DNA from: Leuconostoc mesenteroides subsp. mesenteroides
Lineage (GTDB): Bacteria > Bacillota > Bacilli > Lactobacillales > Lactobacillaceae
Length of the DNA stretch: 64,000 bases
Direction of reading: 5' to 3'
Assembly (NCBI GenBank): GCA_009676745.1
Contig: CP046062.1
Span: 397,001 to 461,000 of the forward strand
Part shown: positions 7,718 through 14,595 of the stretch, in pieces
How positions within the stretch are numbered: the stretch's first letter is position 1
Layout of the letters: each line of letters begins with the position of its first letter
The notes under the pieces: model-generated
Told to the model about the DNA's origin: nothing
What the model saw: only the letters and a program-made list of their open reading frames with translations
Database searches by the model: none
Program-made: the position numbers and the translations under genes

Positions 7718-7885
7718 ATGAAACTAACTAAAAAACATGTGCTCATATTATTAGACATAATCGCTGTACTATATCTTACTTTTGCATTGGTATTGCCATT
7801 GTTTAATATCGGTCATAACTCTAATAGTCCATTAATTGCATTGGCAACTATTTATCTAGCTGTCTCCGCTATTTCATCAAAATAA
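7718..7885 (+). CDS. 55-aa two-helix membrane peptide
   Basis: ATG 7718 follows a good AGGAGAG site. The product starts MKLTKKHVLILLDIIAVLYL and has two hydrophobic helices separated by a polar NIGHNSNSP loop, ending in AISSK. I do not recognise a family. It lies in the run of small plus-strand orphan genes after immA, and a linker repeat follows it. No terminator is visible in between, so it may be cotranscribed with immA. Confidence 0.55.
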   Translation: MKLTKKHVLILLDIIAVLYLTFALVLPLFNIGHNSNSPLIALATIYLAVSAISSK

Positions 7886-7952
7886 AAAAACACTAAAAAG
7901 TTTATACATAATACGTGCAGAACCACATTAAAAGCATTAGGAGATGAAATAC
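7886..7952 (+). repeat. intergenic linker repeat
   Basis: ACTaaaaAGT, then TATACATAATACGTG (dyad arm 7913-7917), six bases, CACAT (7924-7928, one change from CACGT), TTAAAAGCAT and AGGAG, followed by the next start. It is the same order of elements as at 8109-8175. Confidence 0.65.
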
Positions 7953-8108
7953 GTGAGTACAGTGCTACAAATTATTATTTTATTAATTGGAGCTGCGTTA
8001 GTTAGAGCTGCAAGAAAACCAAGTCCAAATCAAAAGTATCAAAGATATATCGGTAGTTTTTTACTAATCTTTGGAATTATCATTTTTGTGATACATTTAC
8101 TGAAATAA
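7953..8108 (+). CDS. 51-aa two-helix membrane peptide, GTG start
   Basis: AGGAG at 7939-7943 sits nine bases before GTG 7953, and the in-frame ATG at 7944 is too close to it, so GTG is the likely start. The peptide reads MSTVLQIIILLIGAALVRAA, a basic loop (RKPSPNQKYQRY), and a second helix IGSFLLIFGIIIFVIHLLK. The hairpin layout resembles the other small peptides of this region but the sequence is not clearly homologous to them. Function unknown. Confidence 0.5.
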   Translation: MSTVLQIIILLIGAALVRAARKPSPNQKYQRYIGSFLLIFGIIIFVIHLLK

Positions 8109-8175
8109 AAAAGCAATCACAGAGTGCATATATATTACGTGCAGAACCACGTTAAAAGCATGAGGGAGAAATATT
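8109..8175 (+). repeat. intergenic linker repeat, best-preserved copy
   Basis: Contains AGTGCATATATAT, ACGTG (8137-8141), CAGAAC, CACGT (8148-8152), TTAAAAGCAT and then GAGGGAG and the next ATG. Both halves of the composite linker (hairpin half and ACGTG dyad half) are recognisable. Confidence 0.7.
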
Positions 8176-8517
8176 ATGGATGAAAACGGAACTATAGTAC
8201 CAGCTGAAGCTAAGGGATGGAACTGGGGAGCATTTATGTACAATATTTTCTGGGGTATTGGAAATAAGACATATCTTCCCCTATTATGCTTAATTCCGGT
8301 ATTTAATATTGTATGGGTATTTGTATGTGGTTTTAAAGGTAATGAATGGGCGTGGCAAAAAGGCGACTACAAAGATGTAGAAACATTTAAAGCTGTGCAA
8401 GCTACATGGAACAGAGCAGGTATTGTTCAATTTATTCTTGCAATCGTGTTCATAGTTTTATATATCTTGTTTATTGGAACTATAGTGACAACTATTTTAA
8501 ATAACAATAACTACTAG
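8176..8517 (+). CDS. DUF2628-like small membrane protein, intact copy
   Basis: A 113-residue protein. An N-terminal amphipathic part (MDENGTIVPAEAKGWNWGAF) leads into a hydrophobic region around LPLLCLIPVFNIVWVFVCGF at residues 37-56, then the conserved KGNEWAWQKGDYKDVETFKA stretch, and a C-terminal transmembrane helix at about 81-106. This is the pattern of DUF2628-type proteins, which are common in Gram-positive genomes and uncharacterised. It is preceded by a linker and GAGGGAG site. The paralogue at 3106 has two adjacent stops in place of the WQ here, so this copy is likely the only working one. Confidence 0.75.
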   Translation: MDENGTIVPAEAKGWNWGAFMYNIFWGIGNKTYLPLLCLIPVFNIVWVFVCGFKGNEWAWQKGDYKDVETFKAVQATWNRAGIVQFILAIVFIVLYILFIGTIVTTILNNNNY

Positions 8518-8570
8518 TCACAGGCACTCACAGAGTGCATACATATCTTAAAATTAATTGGGGATTAATT
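8518..8570 (+). repeat. intergenic linker, hairpin half only
   Basis: GCACTC-ACA-GAGTGC followed by ATACATAT (8525-8547) matches the hairpin half of the linker at 3038 and 8109; the ACGTG dyad half is absent. A TTGGGGAT site then precedes ATG 8571. Confidence 0.55.
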
Positions 8571-8810
8571 ATGATAAAACAACCATTTAAAATAACGAAA
8601 ACTATAGGTGCGATGGTTTTGATTTCAATGTCACTACTGAACTATGCCAACTTTCAATTCAACTATACAAAATACGGCGCTCTGATTGTGACATTAATGA
8701 TGATTGTTCTTGGTTTTCAGGGTTATAGTGAGAAGAAAAAGTTTAATTCAGACATTGGTTTTGTCAAGGTTACTGGCCTAGCAACGTTATGCATTTTTTT
8801 CGTTAACTAA
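8571..8810 (+). CDS. 79-aa membrane protein of unknown function
   Basis: ATG 8571 has a GGGGAT site at good spacing; the ATG at 8535 lies inside the linker and has none. The protein begins MIKQPFKITKTIGAMVLISM and has three hydrophobic stretches (about residues 12-24, 36-50 and 66-79) with a polar SEKKKFNSD loop. No family is recognised. It lies in the tandem array of small membrane genes. Confidence 0.55.
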   Translation: MIKQPFKITKTIGAMVLISMSLLNYANFQFNYTKYGALIVTLMMIVLGFQGYSEKKKFNSDIGFVKVTGLATLCIFFVN

Positions 8811-8830
8811 ACCAATACAGGGGATGAAAC

Positions 8831-9094
8831 CTGAAACAAAGCAAAATAACTTCGATTTATAAAATAACAATATCAGGTATTGCAGTTTTAACCTTACTAG
8901 CTTATTTTATCTTTAACGAGTACTTAGTTTCACATTTAATAATTCAAATATTACCCGCTTGTATCATCATACCTTTTAGTATTGAAAGTTATAGGAATAA
9001 AAAATGGTTACTATTCTCAACATACACCATTCTTTCAATTTTGATTATATTGTCATTCATGCAAGAGTTATATCGTCAAATATTTATTTATTGA
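8831..9094 (+). CDS. 87-aa membrane protein with an apparent CTG start
   Basis: An 88-codon frame follows an ACAGGGGATGAAAC block, the same block that precedes ATG in the neighbouring cassettes, but the codon at the expected place (8831) is CTG. It encodes KQSKITSIYKITISGIAVLT after the start, and three hydrophobic helices ending in YRQIFIY. Hydrophobic coding character continues to the stop at 9092. Either a rare CTG start is used, or ATG mutated to CTG and the gene is weakly expressed or dead. Confidence 0.45.
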   Translation: MKQSKITSIYKITISGIAVLTLLAYFIFNEYLVSHLIIQILPACIIIPFSIESYRNKKWLLFSTYTILSILIILSFMQELYRQIFIY

Positions 9095-9120
9095 AAAACC
9101 ACAGTATTTTACATTAAATT

Positions 9121-9270
9121 ACGTTACAAGTAGCTAATGCTTATGCACTAGAAACGCTTGCTGACTTTCATTTGACTAGAATACAGACAGATACAGTAAA
9201 CTCTACGATTTCATGGTGCACTTTGATATACTTAATGTCGCTCGAGAGTGCTGTTTTAAATAATATATTA
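9121..9270 (+). repeat. degenerate copy of the immA 3' end
   Basis: About 150 bases align with 7313-7463 of immA: AGCTAATGCTTATGC, CAGACAGATACAG, ACGATTTCATGG and GAGAGTGCTGTTTTAAA are shared, with several indels that destroy the frame. It lies directly upstream of the ribosome binding site of the unrelated 318-aa membrane gene at 9291. Confidence 0.75.
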
Positions 9271-9290
9271 ATGGGGGAACCTCTTTTAAA

Positions 9291-10247
9291 ATGAAATGTA
9301 TAAAGAAAAATATTGACAAGATATTTCAAATTATTTGTTATTTAATTATAGGGACGTTTGGTTCTGTTTTGTATATATTTACTCTATTCATAATTGTTCT
9401 CAACACTCAATCGTTGACAGCTACTAATTTAATACCAATCGTCATACTCAGTTTGAGTCTTTTATATTTAATTTTTGACCATAAAAGTAAAACAGCATTT
9501 TTTTTTACAGGGATATCAATAATTTCTTTTCAAGCATGGTTGATAAACATACTTAACATCAACCTGCTAATATGTTTATCAATAGCGTTGTTAAGTTATG
9601 TTTGTTATAAAACTAAATTACTTTCAAATATAAAATTCCCAAAAGAGTTACTTCATAAACCAATGATGGGTTATGTTATGATAACATCATTAGTAATAAT
9701 ATCATTTGTAATATTGTTATCAAGCCATGCCATTAGCTTTGTTAATAAATATTTACCTAACGGCACAAAATCAGATTATATGTTATATATTTTTTTATTA
9801 TTTTCAGCAATTTACAAACAATACACAGCCTTAATTATTTTTGTTGGCATTTCTACCGATTATACAAATCAAATATTCACTTTTTTTAAAGATATAATAA
9901 AGTTTTTGGTTGATATTTTGGTGTCTTTTTCGATAATTTTTTCTATGTTAATTGTTTTAAGTGCACGTAGTATAATAAGCAGGAATTGGTTAATAAAAAT
10001 TGACTGGATTAAAGAAGATCAGAAACATTTTTATCTTCAACCAAACTCTGTGTTCGCATTTTTCGTATTGTCTATTTTCTGTACATTAATATTGACTTGG
10101 TTAGTGTATAAAATATTAAATTATTTTTTTAAATCAGAATGGCAATCAAGAACAAAATATACTATTTCTTATCATTATCCAAATAAAAAGTATGTTTTAA
10201 ACGATAATGATATTTTTAATCGCAATACCAAAAATCTGAAAAGTTAG
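9291..10247 (+). CDS. multi-pass membrane protein of unknown function (318 aa)
   Basis: ATG 9291 follows a TGGGGGAA site. The protein is strongly hydrophobic, with around seven or eight predicted membrane segments between residues 12 and 275, for example GTFGSVLYIFTLFIIVLNTQ and FAFFVLSIFCTLILTWLVYK. The last 45 residues are polar and tyrosine-rich (KYTISYHYPNKKYVLNDNDI), probably cytoplasmic. I recognise no transporter signature. The coding sequence is very AT-rich, more so than the core genes to the right, which fits recent acquisition. Its start directly abuts an immA-tail scar. Confidence 0.7.
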   Translation: MKCIKKNIDKIFQIICYLIIGTFGSVLYIFTLFIIVLNTQSLTATNLIPIVILSLSLLYLIFDHKSKTAFFFTGISIISFQAWLINILNINLLICLSIALLSYVCYKTKLLSNIKFPKELLHKPMMGYVMITSLVIISFVILLSSHAISFVNKYLPNGTKSDYMLYIFLLFSAIYKQYTALIIFVGISTDYTNQIFTFFKDIIKFLVDILVSFSIIFSMLIVLSARSIISRNWLIKIDWIKEDQKHFYLQPNSVFAFFVLSIFCTLILTWLVYKILNYFFKSEWQSRTKYTISYHYPNKKYVLNDNDIFNRNTKNLKS

Positions 10248-10344
10248 ATATTATTAGTAAAAATCTTGAATTATACTTGTACAGTATCTTGTAATAATTA
10301 TCCACTCGTTGAAAAACAAAAAGTTACAATAGTTGCAACGATAA

Positions 10345-10585
10345 ATGTGACCTTTTTTGTAACAAAGTTACAGGCTGTGACAAGGTTTGTAACGCATTAT
10401 ATGGCCATTTATAGCAACGATGAAACACCTATGAATGTAGGTATTTGTTGGTATGTCATGCTAGGAAATGCTAGGATTCATACTGGAAAATACTGGAGTT
10501 GCATGCTAACATTTTTGTAATTTTATATGCTTGCTTTTACTTGCATATTTCTAACATTGAAGATTAATAATTCATCCCCATATAT
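10345..10585. repeat. GTAAC/GTTAC-rich non-coding repeat, copy A
   Basis: Begins TGTGACCTTTTTTGTAAC, includes GTAACAAAGTTAC (a dyad), CTGTGACAAGGTTTGTAACG, CCATTTATAGCAACGAT, then short units ATGCTAGGAAATGCTAGG and CTGGAAAATACTGGAGTTGC, and ends near TTCATCCCCATATATAAT. A related copy lies at 16383-16675 in the same orientation. Each is followed by a terminator and a similar AT-rich block. Function unknown. Confidence 0.7.
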
Positions 10586-10590
10586 AATAA

Positions 10591-10627
10591 AAAACCACGC
10601 TCTAGCTTCAATCTAGGTCGTGGTTTT
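10591..10627. terminator. hairpin terminator
   Basis: AAAACCACG and CGTGGTTTT pair, with an inner CTAG/CTAG pairing. The longer T-run is on the minus strand (TTTTTTATTATA), with a shorter TTTTATT on the plus strand. Confidence 0.7.
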
Positions 10628-10769
10628 ATTCTGTATTTCTTTTAATTACCTATTTATTAACATTTGTTTAAAATTATTCTAATTACTTTTTTGAATTTTT
10701 TATGTTTGCTAGTATTAAACTTATAGAGAGTTTTTATTCAATAAAGAATAATTAATAAAGAAGATTATT

Positions 10770-11732
10770 ATGACTGGATTTTTCGTATCACAAAACCAAA
10801 CTTACAAAACTGAGCATGAAAAACAAATTCTGTGGTCCCCTCAAAAAAATAAAATTGGAGGAGATAATCGTGGATATATAAATATGTCCCATGTGAAAAA
10901 AGGAGACATCATTTTTCACTACCACCACAAACAAATTACACATGTCAGCATAGCTCTTACAAATGTGTACGAACGCATTCGTCCATCAGAATTTAATAAC
11001 AGTATTTGGGATGAATTGGGTTGGCAAGTAGATGTTAGCATGTATAAATTAAATTTGAATATGGAAGAAGTACGTTCATTTTTACAAAAACACGATGCTG
11101 AAATTTTCAATACACATGGCCACGTTAATCAAATGTATCTTTTCAGATTAACTAAAGAACAGCTTGATTATTTAATGAGCTATGTAACATCCGATATCAA
11201 GAAAAATCTTGAACGTGATATAAAGAGCACCTCCTCTCCCTCTGTCACACTGATAACACATACATCAAAAAAACACTCTGCTAAGAAACATCAATCTGAT
11301 CGTATTGATTATTTAAAATTACATGAACTAAAATCTAAAATTGGAAAACTTGGTGAAGAATTCATTTTAGATTATCTAACAAAAAAATATCCCGAATCAG
11401 AGTTTGATATTATCCCCACCTCTAATAACTTGAATATTTCATCTGGGAATGACAGTGCTGGTTTTGATATAAAAATAATAAATAAAACTACAGACTCTAT
11501 TACTTTAATAGATGTTAAAACAACTACTTCTACTAGCACGCCACCATTTTTCATGTCTCAAAAAGAGTACCAGGTATTTAGGGAATCATTGGACATGTCC
11601 AATACAAACTACTATATATATCGCTTAAGTAATTTAAATGAATTACATAAAACCTATGATCTTGAAATACTCGGACCTGATGAACTAAGTGAAGCTATCT
11701 TTACTCCTAATGCCTACTCCGTGTCATTCTGA
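10770..11732 (+). CDS. predicted modification-dependent restriction endonuclease (EVE-like plus DUF3883/PDDEXK)
   Basis: A 320-residue two-domain protein. Residues 1-125 resemble EVE/PUA-type readers of modified bases in layout: FFVSQNQTYKTE, ILWSPQ near 20-25, an MSHVKKGDIIFHYHHKQI strand near 39-56 and DELGWQVDV. A low-complexity KKHSAKKHQ linker near 167-175 follows. Residues 190-300 carry a DUF3883 (Mrr-like PDDEXK) nuclease: LGEEFILDYL with Glu196-197, SAGFDIKI with Asp233, and LIDVKTT with Asp248 and Lys250, then FFMSQKEYQVF and YYIYRL. Such fusions are predicted type IV restriction enzymes that cut modified phage DNA. No methyltransferase is nearby, as expected. The nuclease call is firm; the reader domain is by pattern. 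Confidence 0.78.
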   Translation: MTGFFVSQNQTYKTEHEKQILWSPQKNKIGGDNRGYINMSHVKKGDIIFHYHHKQITHVSIALTNVYERIRPSEFNNSIWDELGWQVDVSMYKLNLNMEEVRSFLQKHDAEIFNTHGHVNQMYLFRLTKEQLDYLMSYVTSDIKKNLERDIKSTSSPSVTLITHTSKKHSAKKHQSDRIDYLKLHELKSKIGKLGEEFILDYLTKKYPESEFDIIPTSNNLNISSGNDSAGFDIKIINKTTDSITLIDVKTTTSTSTPPFFMSQKEYQVFRESLDMSNTNYYIYRLSNLNELHKTYDLEILGPDELSEAIFTPNAYSVSF

Positions 11733-11774
11733 TTTAATGGATTAGTTAATAAAATTAAAGGTAGTAATGTTTAA

Positions 11775-11898
11775 GTACCAAGAATGCTCGCTGACTTTTA
11801 CTTTGATAAGTACACAGATAGGTACAGTAAGCTCTACACTTTCATGACGTACCACGGTATCCCTATGTCACTCGAGAGTGGCGTTTTGAAAATTAAAT
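11775..11898 (+). repeat. degenerate copy of the immA 3' end
   Basis: Aligns with 7345-7463: GCTCGCTGACTTTTACTTTG, AGGTACAGTAAGCTC, ATCCCTATGTCACTCGAGAG and GGCGTTTTGAAAAT. It would encode the last 38 residues of ImmA (DFYFDKYTDRYSKLYTFMTY) and still ends in frame at TAA. It lies directly upstream of the start of the 534-aa gene. Confidence 0.75.
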
Positions 11899-11921
11899 AA
11901 AAACAATAGGAACGTGAATCG

Positions 11922-13526
11922 ATGAAGCCTAACAAAAATTTAAAAAATATTATAACCACTCGTAACATTTTCAAACTGATATTATTAATCGCATTAATCT
12001 GCTTATCCTTATGGGGGATAAGTAGATTGTGGTTCTTACATCAGTATATTACAATCAATAAGCATAACCCAAATGAACATTTATTTGATTTTTGGAATAT
12101 GTTTTGGACGTTTATCAGTGCATTGTCTATCCCGTTTTCTGTAATCTCTTACTTAACCACTAAAAATATTGAATCAAGCAACAAGTTAAGAGAGCAAAAA
12201 AGAGATTTGATTGAAGGAGAGATTCCCAAATTTTGGTCAGAATATAACACTCATTACAATAATTTAAATGAATCTAGCTTGCCCATTATTACAGAAAGAA
12301 AAGAATTATCACCAGAAACAAATGACCTGGTTCAACACGGCATTTGTATCTTATTAAAGATCAACAATATTAAGAAAAATTCGCGTGATACTAATGACGT
12401 TGATGATTATTCTGGCTTAATCACTGAATTTCTCTCAAACTATAAAGACGTAATAACCGCTGATTTTCCTATTTTAAGTGTCTTTTTTGAACCTTATGAC
12501 ACTATAGATACAAATAGAAATACAGATTCATATATAGATCAAGATTCCAATATCAGTTCGACTAAAGATTCAATAAATCCTTACGACAACGTTCTTACTT
12601 TTTTAATAGGTTCAGACCCCAGCAATGTGCTATTTGTAAGAACTTTAGACACCTATGGCTCTATAGAAAGAATTGTTGGCGATTGGAAAATGAGTTCCTC
12701 AAGAGCCAAAAATATAAAATATATTATTGGTGTGACAGGAAACGCATATGGCACAAAAACATACTTAAAAACCGTAAAAGTTTCAGGTTTCAATACCGTC
12801 GGAGATCGTATTCGATTCAAATATGAAAATATACTCCTAGATAACACTACTGAGAGCAATGATGCTCATACTGCAGAAATGTCGAAATACGTCTCAGAAT
12901 TAGTTTCAAATTGGAAGGCTATTAATCCCATCGTTTATCTATCTCATCTTGGATATTTGTTCTCTCAACAAATTATATACCAAACTTTTGAAGATGAATT
13001 TTCGCAAAAAATAAACGAATATAATACCATCAAAAAAGATAGCGGCTGTACTAAATTGCAAATTTTTAAGGAATTCAGCGAATTACGTACAAATGGTTTC
13101 TTTCGCATTCGATTCAGGTCTAACAAGCTGGATAGTGCTCTATCAGTATCAGATAAGTCTGGTGAAAGAGAACAACACCTTGCTTATAATGACTACTCTC
13201 ATTGGTATGAAATAATAAGTGACAATAATCTTAAGACAATCAACTTCTCTTCTGTGTTTTTTACCCATATGGCAACAGACAACAACGGTGACGCCAAGCA
13301 GTTTTTCGATAATAAACAACTTAATGAGTTTTATGATTACAAACAAACTGAAAAGGTAGTTACTCCTTTTGTAGCAAACGACAAAAAAAAGATTGGATAC
13401 ATTATTACTATTGATGAGCTATCAAAAAGTGAAATTAACAATCAAGAATCATTGACTCATTTCTTTACAAACGTATTCAATGAAATAGATAAAGATCTAG
13501 AGTTTGTTAAACACAATACCAAATAA
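11922..13526 (+). CDS. membrane-anchored protein of unknown function (534 aa), candidate defence factor
   Basis: Two transmembrane segments lie near the N-terminus (about residues 17-36, LILLIALICLSLWGISRLWF, and 62-80, WTFISALSIPFSVISYLT). The remaining 450 residues are soluble and probably cytoplasmic. Features include a coiled-coil-prone stretch at about 83-100 (KNIESSNKLREQKRDLIEGE), an Asp/Ser/Thr-rich loop near 180-220, and IEVERT-free mixed alpha/beta sequence to the end. I recognise no catalytic motif. A two-helix anchor plus a large cytosolic domain is common among phage-defence effectors, and its neighbours are a nuclease and a SIR2 protein, so a defence role is plausible but inferred. 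An AGGAA site precedes ATG 11922. Confidence 0.65.
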   Translation: MKPNKNLKNIITTRNIFKLILLIALICLSLWGISRLWFLHQYITINKHNPNEHLFDFWNMFWTFISALSIPFSVISYLTTKNIESSNKLREQKRDLIEGEIPKFWSEYNTHYNNLNESSLPIITERKELSPETNDLVQHGICILLKINNIKKNSRDTNDVDDYSGLITEFLSNYKDVITADFPILSVFFEPYDTIDTNRNTDSYIDQDSNISSTKDSINPYDNVLTFLIGSDPSNVLFVRTLDTYGSIERIVGDWKMSSSRAKNIKYIIGVTGNAYGTKTYLKTVKVSGFNTVGDRIRFKYENILLDNTTESNDAHTAEMSKYVSELVSNWKAINPIVYLSHLGYLFSQQIIYQTFEDEFSQKINEYNTIKKDSGCTKLQIFKEFSELRTNGFFRIRFRSNKLDSALSVSDKSGEREQHLAYNDYSHWYEIISDNNLKTINFSSVFFTHMATDNNGDAKQFFDNKQLNEFYDYKQTEKVVTPFVANDKKKIGYIITIDELSKSEINNQESLTHFFTNVFNEIDKDLEFVKHNTK

Positions 13527-13639
13527 TACATGCCCTTTTGGGAGTAAATACGTGCCACGCATCCACGTTAAGGTATTGATAATATTCCCATCTCACTTGA
13601 GACTGCTTTTTTGAAGAATATATAACTTGGGGGAACTTC
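13527..13639 (+). repeat. linker repeat followed by an immA-tail remnant
   Basis: ACGTG (13550-13554), nine bases, CACGT (13564-13568) and TTAAGG form the linker. Next, 13577-13627 (ATTCCCATCTCACTTGAGAC, then GCTTTTTTGAAGAATATATA) matches the last 50 bases of immA. A CTTGGGGGAA site then precedes the peptide gene. Confidence 0.7.
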
Positions 13640-13792
13640 ATGGACTTATTAATAGCTTTTTCAATGGCCGTAAGTGGACTAACATTTTTAATGTTAAGTA
13701 AAGACGAAAAAAATAAAAAGTACCAGTGGGCCGGAATACTGATGTTAGTATCAAGTTTCATTAGCTTACTGACTTTCTTTTTCTATAAATAA
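13640..13792 (+). CDS. 50-aa hydrophobic peptide, copy 2
   Basis: Paralogue of the 7478 gene. It starts MDLLIAFSMAVSGLTFLMLS, has a charged loop (KDEKNKKYQ) and a second hydrophobic segment (WAGILMLVSSFISLLTFFFYK). Length is identical (50 residues), and the upstream immA tail, CTTGGGG site and downstream ACTACTATCAGTAAGTGAC are conserved with copy 1. The whole 250-bp block appears to have been duplicated or separately acquired. Function unknown. Confidence 0.65.
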   Translation: MDLLIAFSMAVSGLTFLMLSKDEKNKKYQWAGILMLVSSFISLLTFFFYK

Positions 13793-13924
13793 AAAAACCA
13801 ACTACTATCAGTAAGTGACTTAAAACGAAAAAATAACTCGTTGTTTTAACAAAGATGCCTGCATTGTGGTACGCTTCCCTGTTAAAACTATGGCGGGGGA
13901 ATAAATACAGAGGTATTGAAAACT

Positions 13925-14485
13925 ATGATCGAAAAAACTATGCATATAATTTTTAATATAATAGATAAATCTGGTGATTTTTTAAGCAATTTAATTGATA
14001 AGATAAAGAGTCCTTTTAAAGATAAGTCAATTTACGCCACAATATTATTAATCATTTCAAGCGCTGCTATTCCTATAATTTTCTTTGTCTTTTCAAGTTC
14101 TGGCTCTGTAAATGCACCACTTTGGCTTGCTATTCCCGTGGGTGTTTTAAGCCTAATAACGCTTCCTTTCATTGGATTATTTCTATACTGGATTACAAAA
14201 GAGTTGGTAGAAAGTTTCAAAGCATTAGATGCAAAAGAAAAAAATACACAAAAAAATTTCGTTAAAATGTATATTTTACTATTAATTTATACTACTTTTT
14301 TTCTTGCTTATTTATTTTCCGCCTATTTCTGTATAGCAAGCATAGTTTCATCAAAACTACATCTCGCATGTAACGAAGATTTATCAAGCGTAACTTCTAT
14401 AACCAACACCATAATAGTAGCCTATACTTTGTTAACCTCGATTATTGTTAAATTTTTTACTGATATTTACGTTAAAAACATGTAA
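13925..14485 (+). CDS. multi-pass membrane protein of unknown function (186 aa)
   Basis: AGAGGT at 13909-13914 is ten bases from ATG 13925; the in-frame TTG at 13916 is too close to it. An amphipathic N-terminal part (residues 1-35) is followed by four hydrophobic segments: ATILLIISSAAIPIIFFVFS, LWLAIPVGVLSLITLPFIGL, MYILLLIYTTFFLAYLFSAY and a last one near 155-178. Between the second and third is a charged loop with KALDAKEKNTQKN. No family is recognised. It lies one linker upstream of the SIR2 gene, so a membrane partner or an independent cassette are both possible. Confidence 0.6.
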   Translation: MIEKTMHIIFNIIDKSGDFLSNLIDKIKSPFKDKSIYATILLIISSAAIPIIFFVFSSSGSVNAPLWLAIPVGVLSLITLPFIGLFLYWITKELVESFKALDAKEKNTQKNFVKMYILLLIYTTFFLAYLFSAYFCIASIVSSKLHLACNEDLSSVTSITNTIIVAYTLLTSIIVKFFTDIYVKNM

Positions 14486-14545
14486 AAAAGTTAGCTCACT
14501 CAAAAAGTGCGTACATACGTGCCAAGCATTCACGTTAAAAAGTTA
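14486..14545 (+). repeat. intergenic linker repeat
   Basis: Contains CTCACTCAAAAAGTGCGTAC (hairpin half) and ACGTG (14517-14521), nine bases, CACGT (14531-14535), TTAAAAAG. It is followed 50 bases later by an AGGAG site and the SIR2 gene start. Confidence 0.65.
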
Positions 14546-14595
14546 AAACTAAAAGTGTTCAGTTTTCAACGGTAACCTCATAGGAGAATAAAATT

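Larger units (their letters stand above)
10248..10769. other. 522-bp non-coding interval before the endonuclease gene
   Basis: It holds the GTAAC-rich repeat copy A (10345-10585), a bidirectional terminator (10591-10627), and an AT-rich promoter-like stretch at 10660-10760. That stretch (ATTTGTTTAAA, TTTATG, TTAGCATTA-type block) is also recognisable before the GtrA pseudogene at 16905-16980. The short open frame across this interval is not supported by a start site or by conservation in copy B. Confidence 0.5.

Noticed and set aside
10266..10520. Open frame of 84 codons between the 318-aa gene and the endonuclease
   Set aside because: It lies inside the GTAAC-rich repeat. Copy B at 16383 does not keep the frame, the composition is odd (many Thr, Cys, Val from repeat units), and there is no ribosome binding site.
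2360..14545. Integron-like attC sites as explanation of the linker dyads
   Set aside because: The dyads lack the RYYYAAC/GTTRRRY core spacing of attC, and no integron integrase gene is present in the window.
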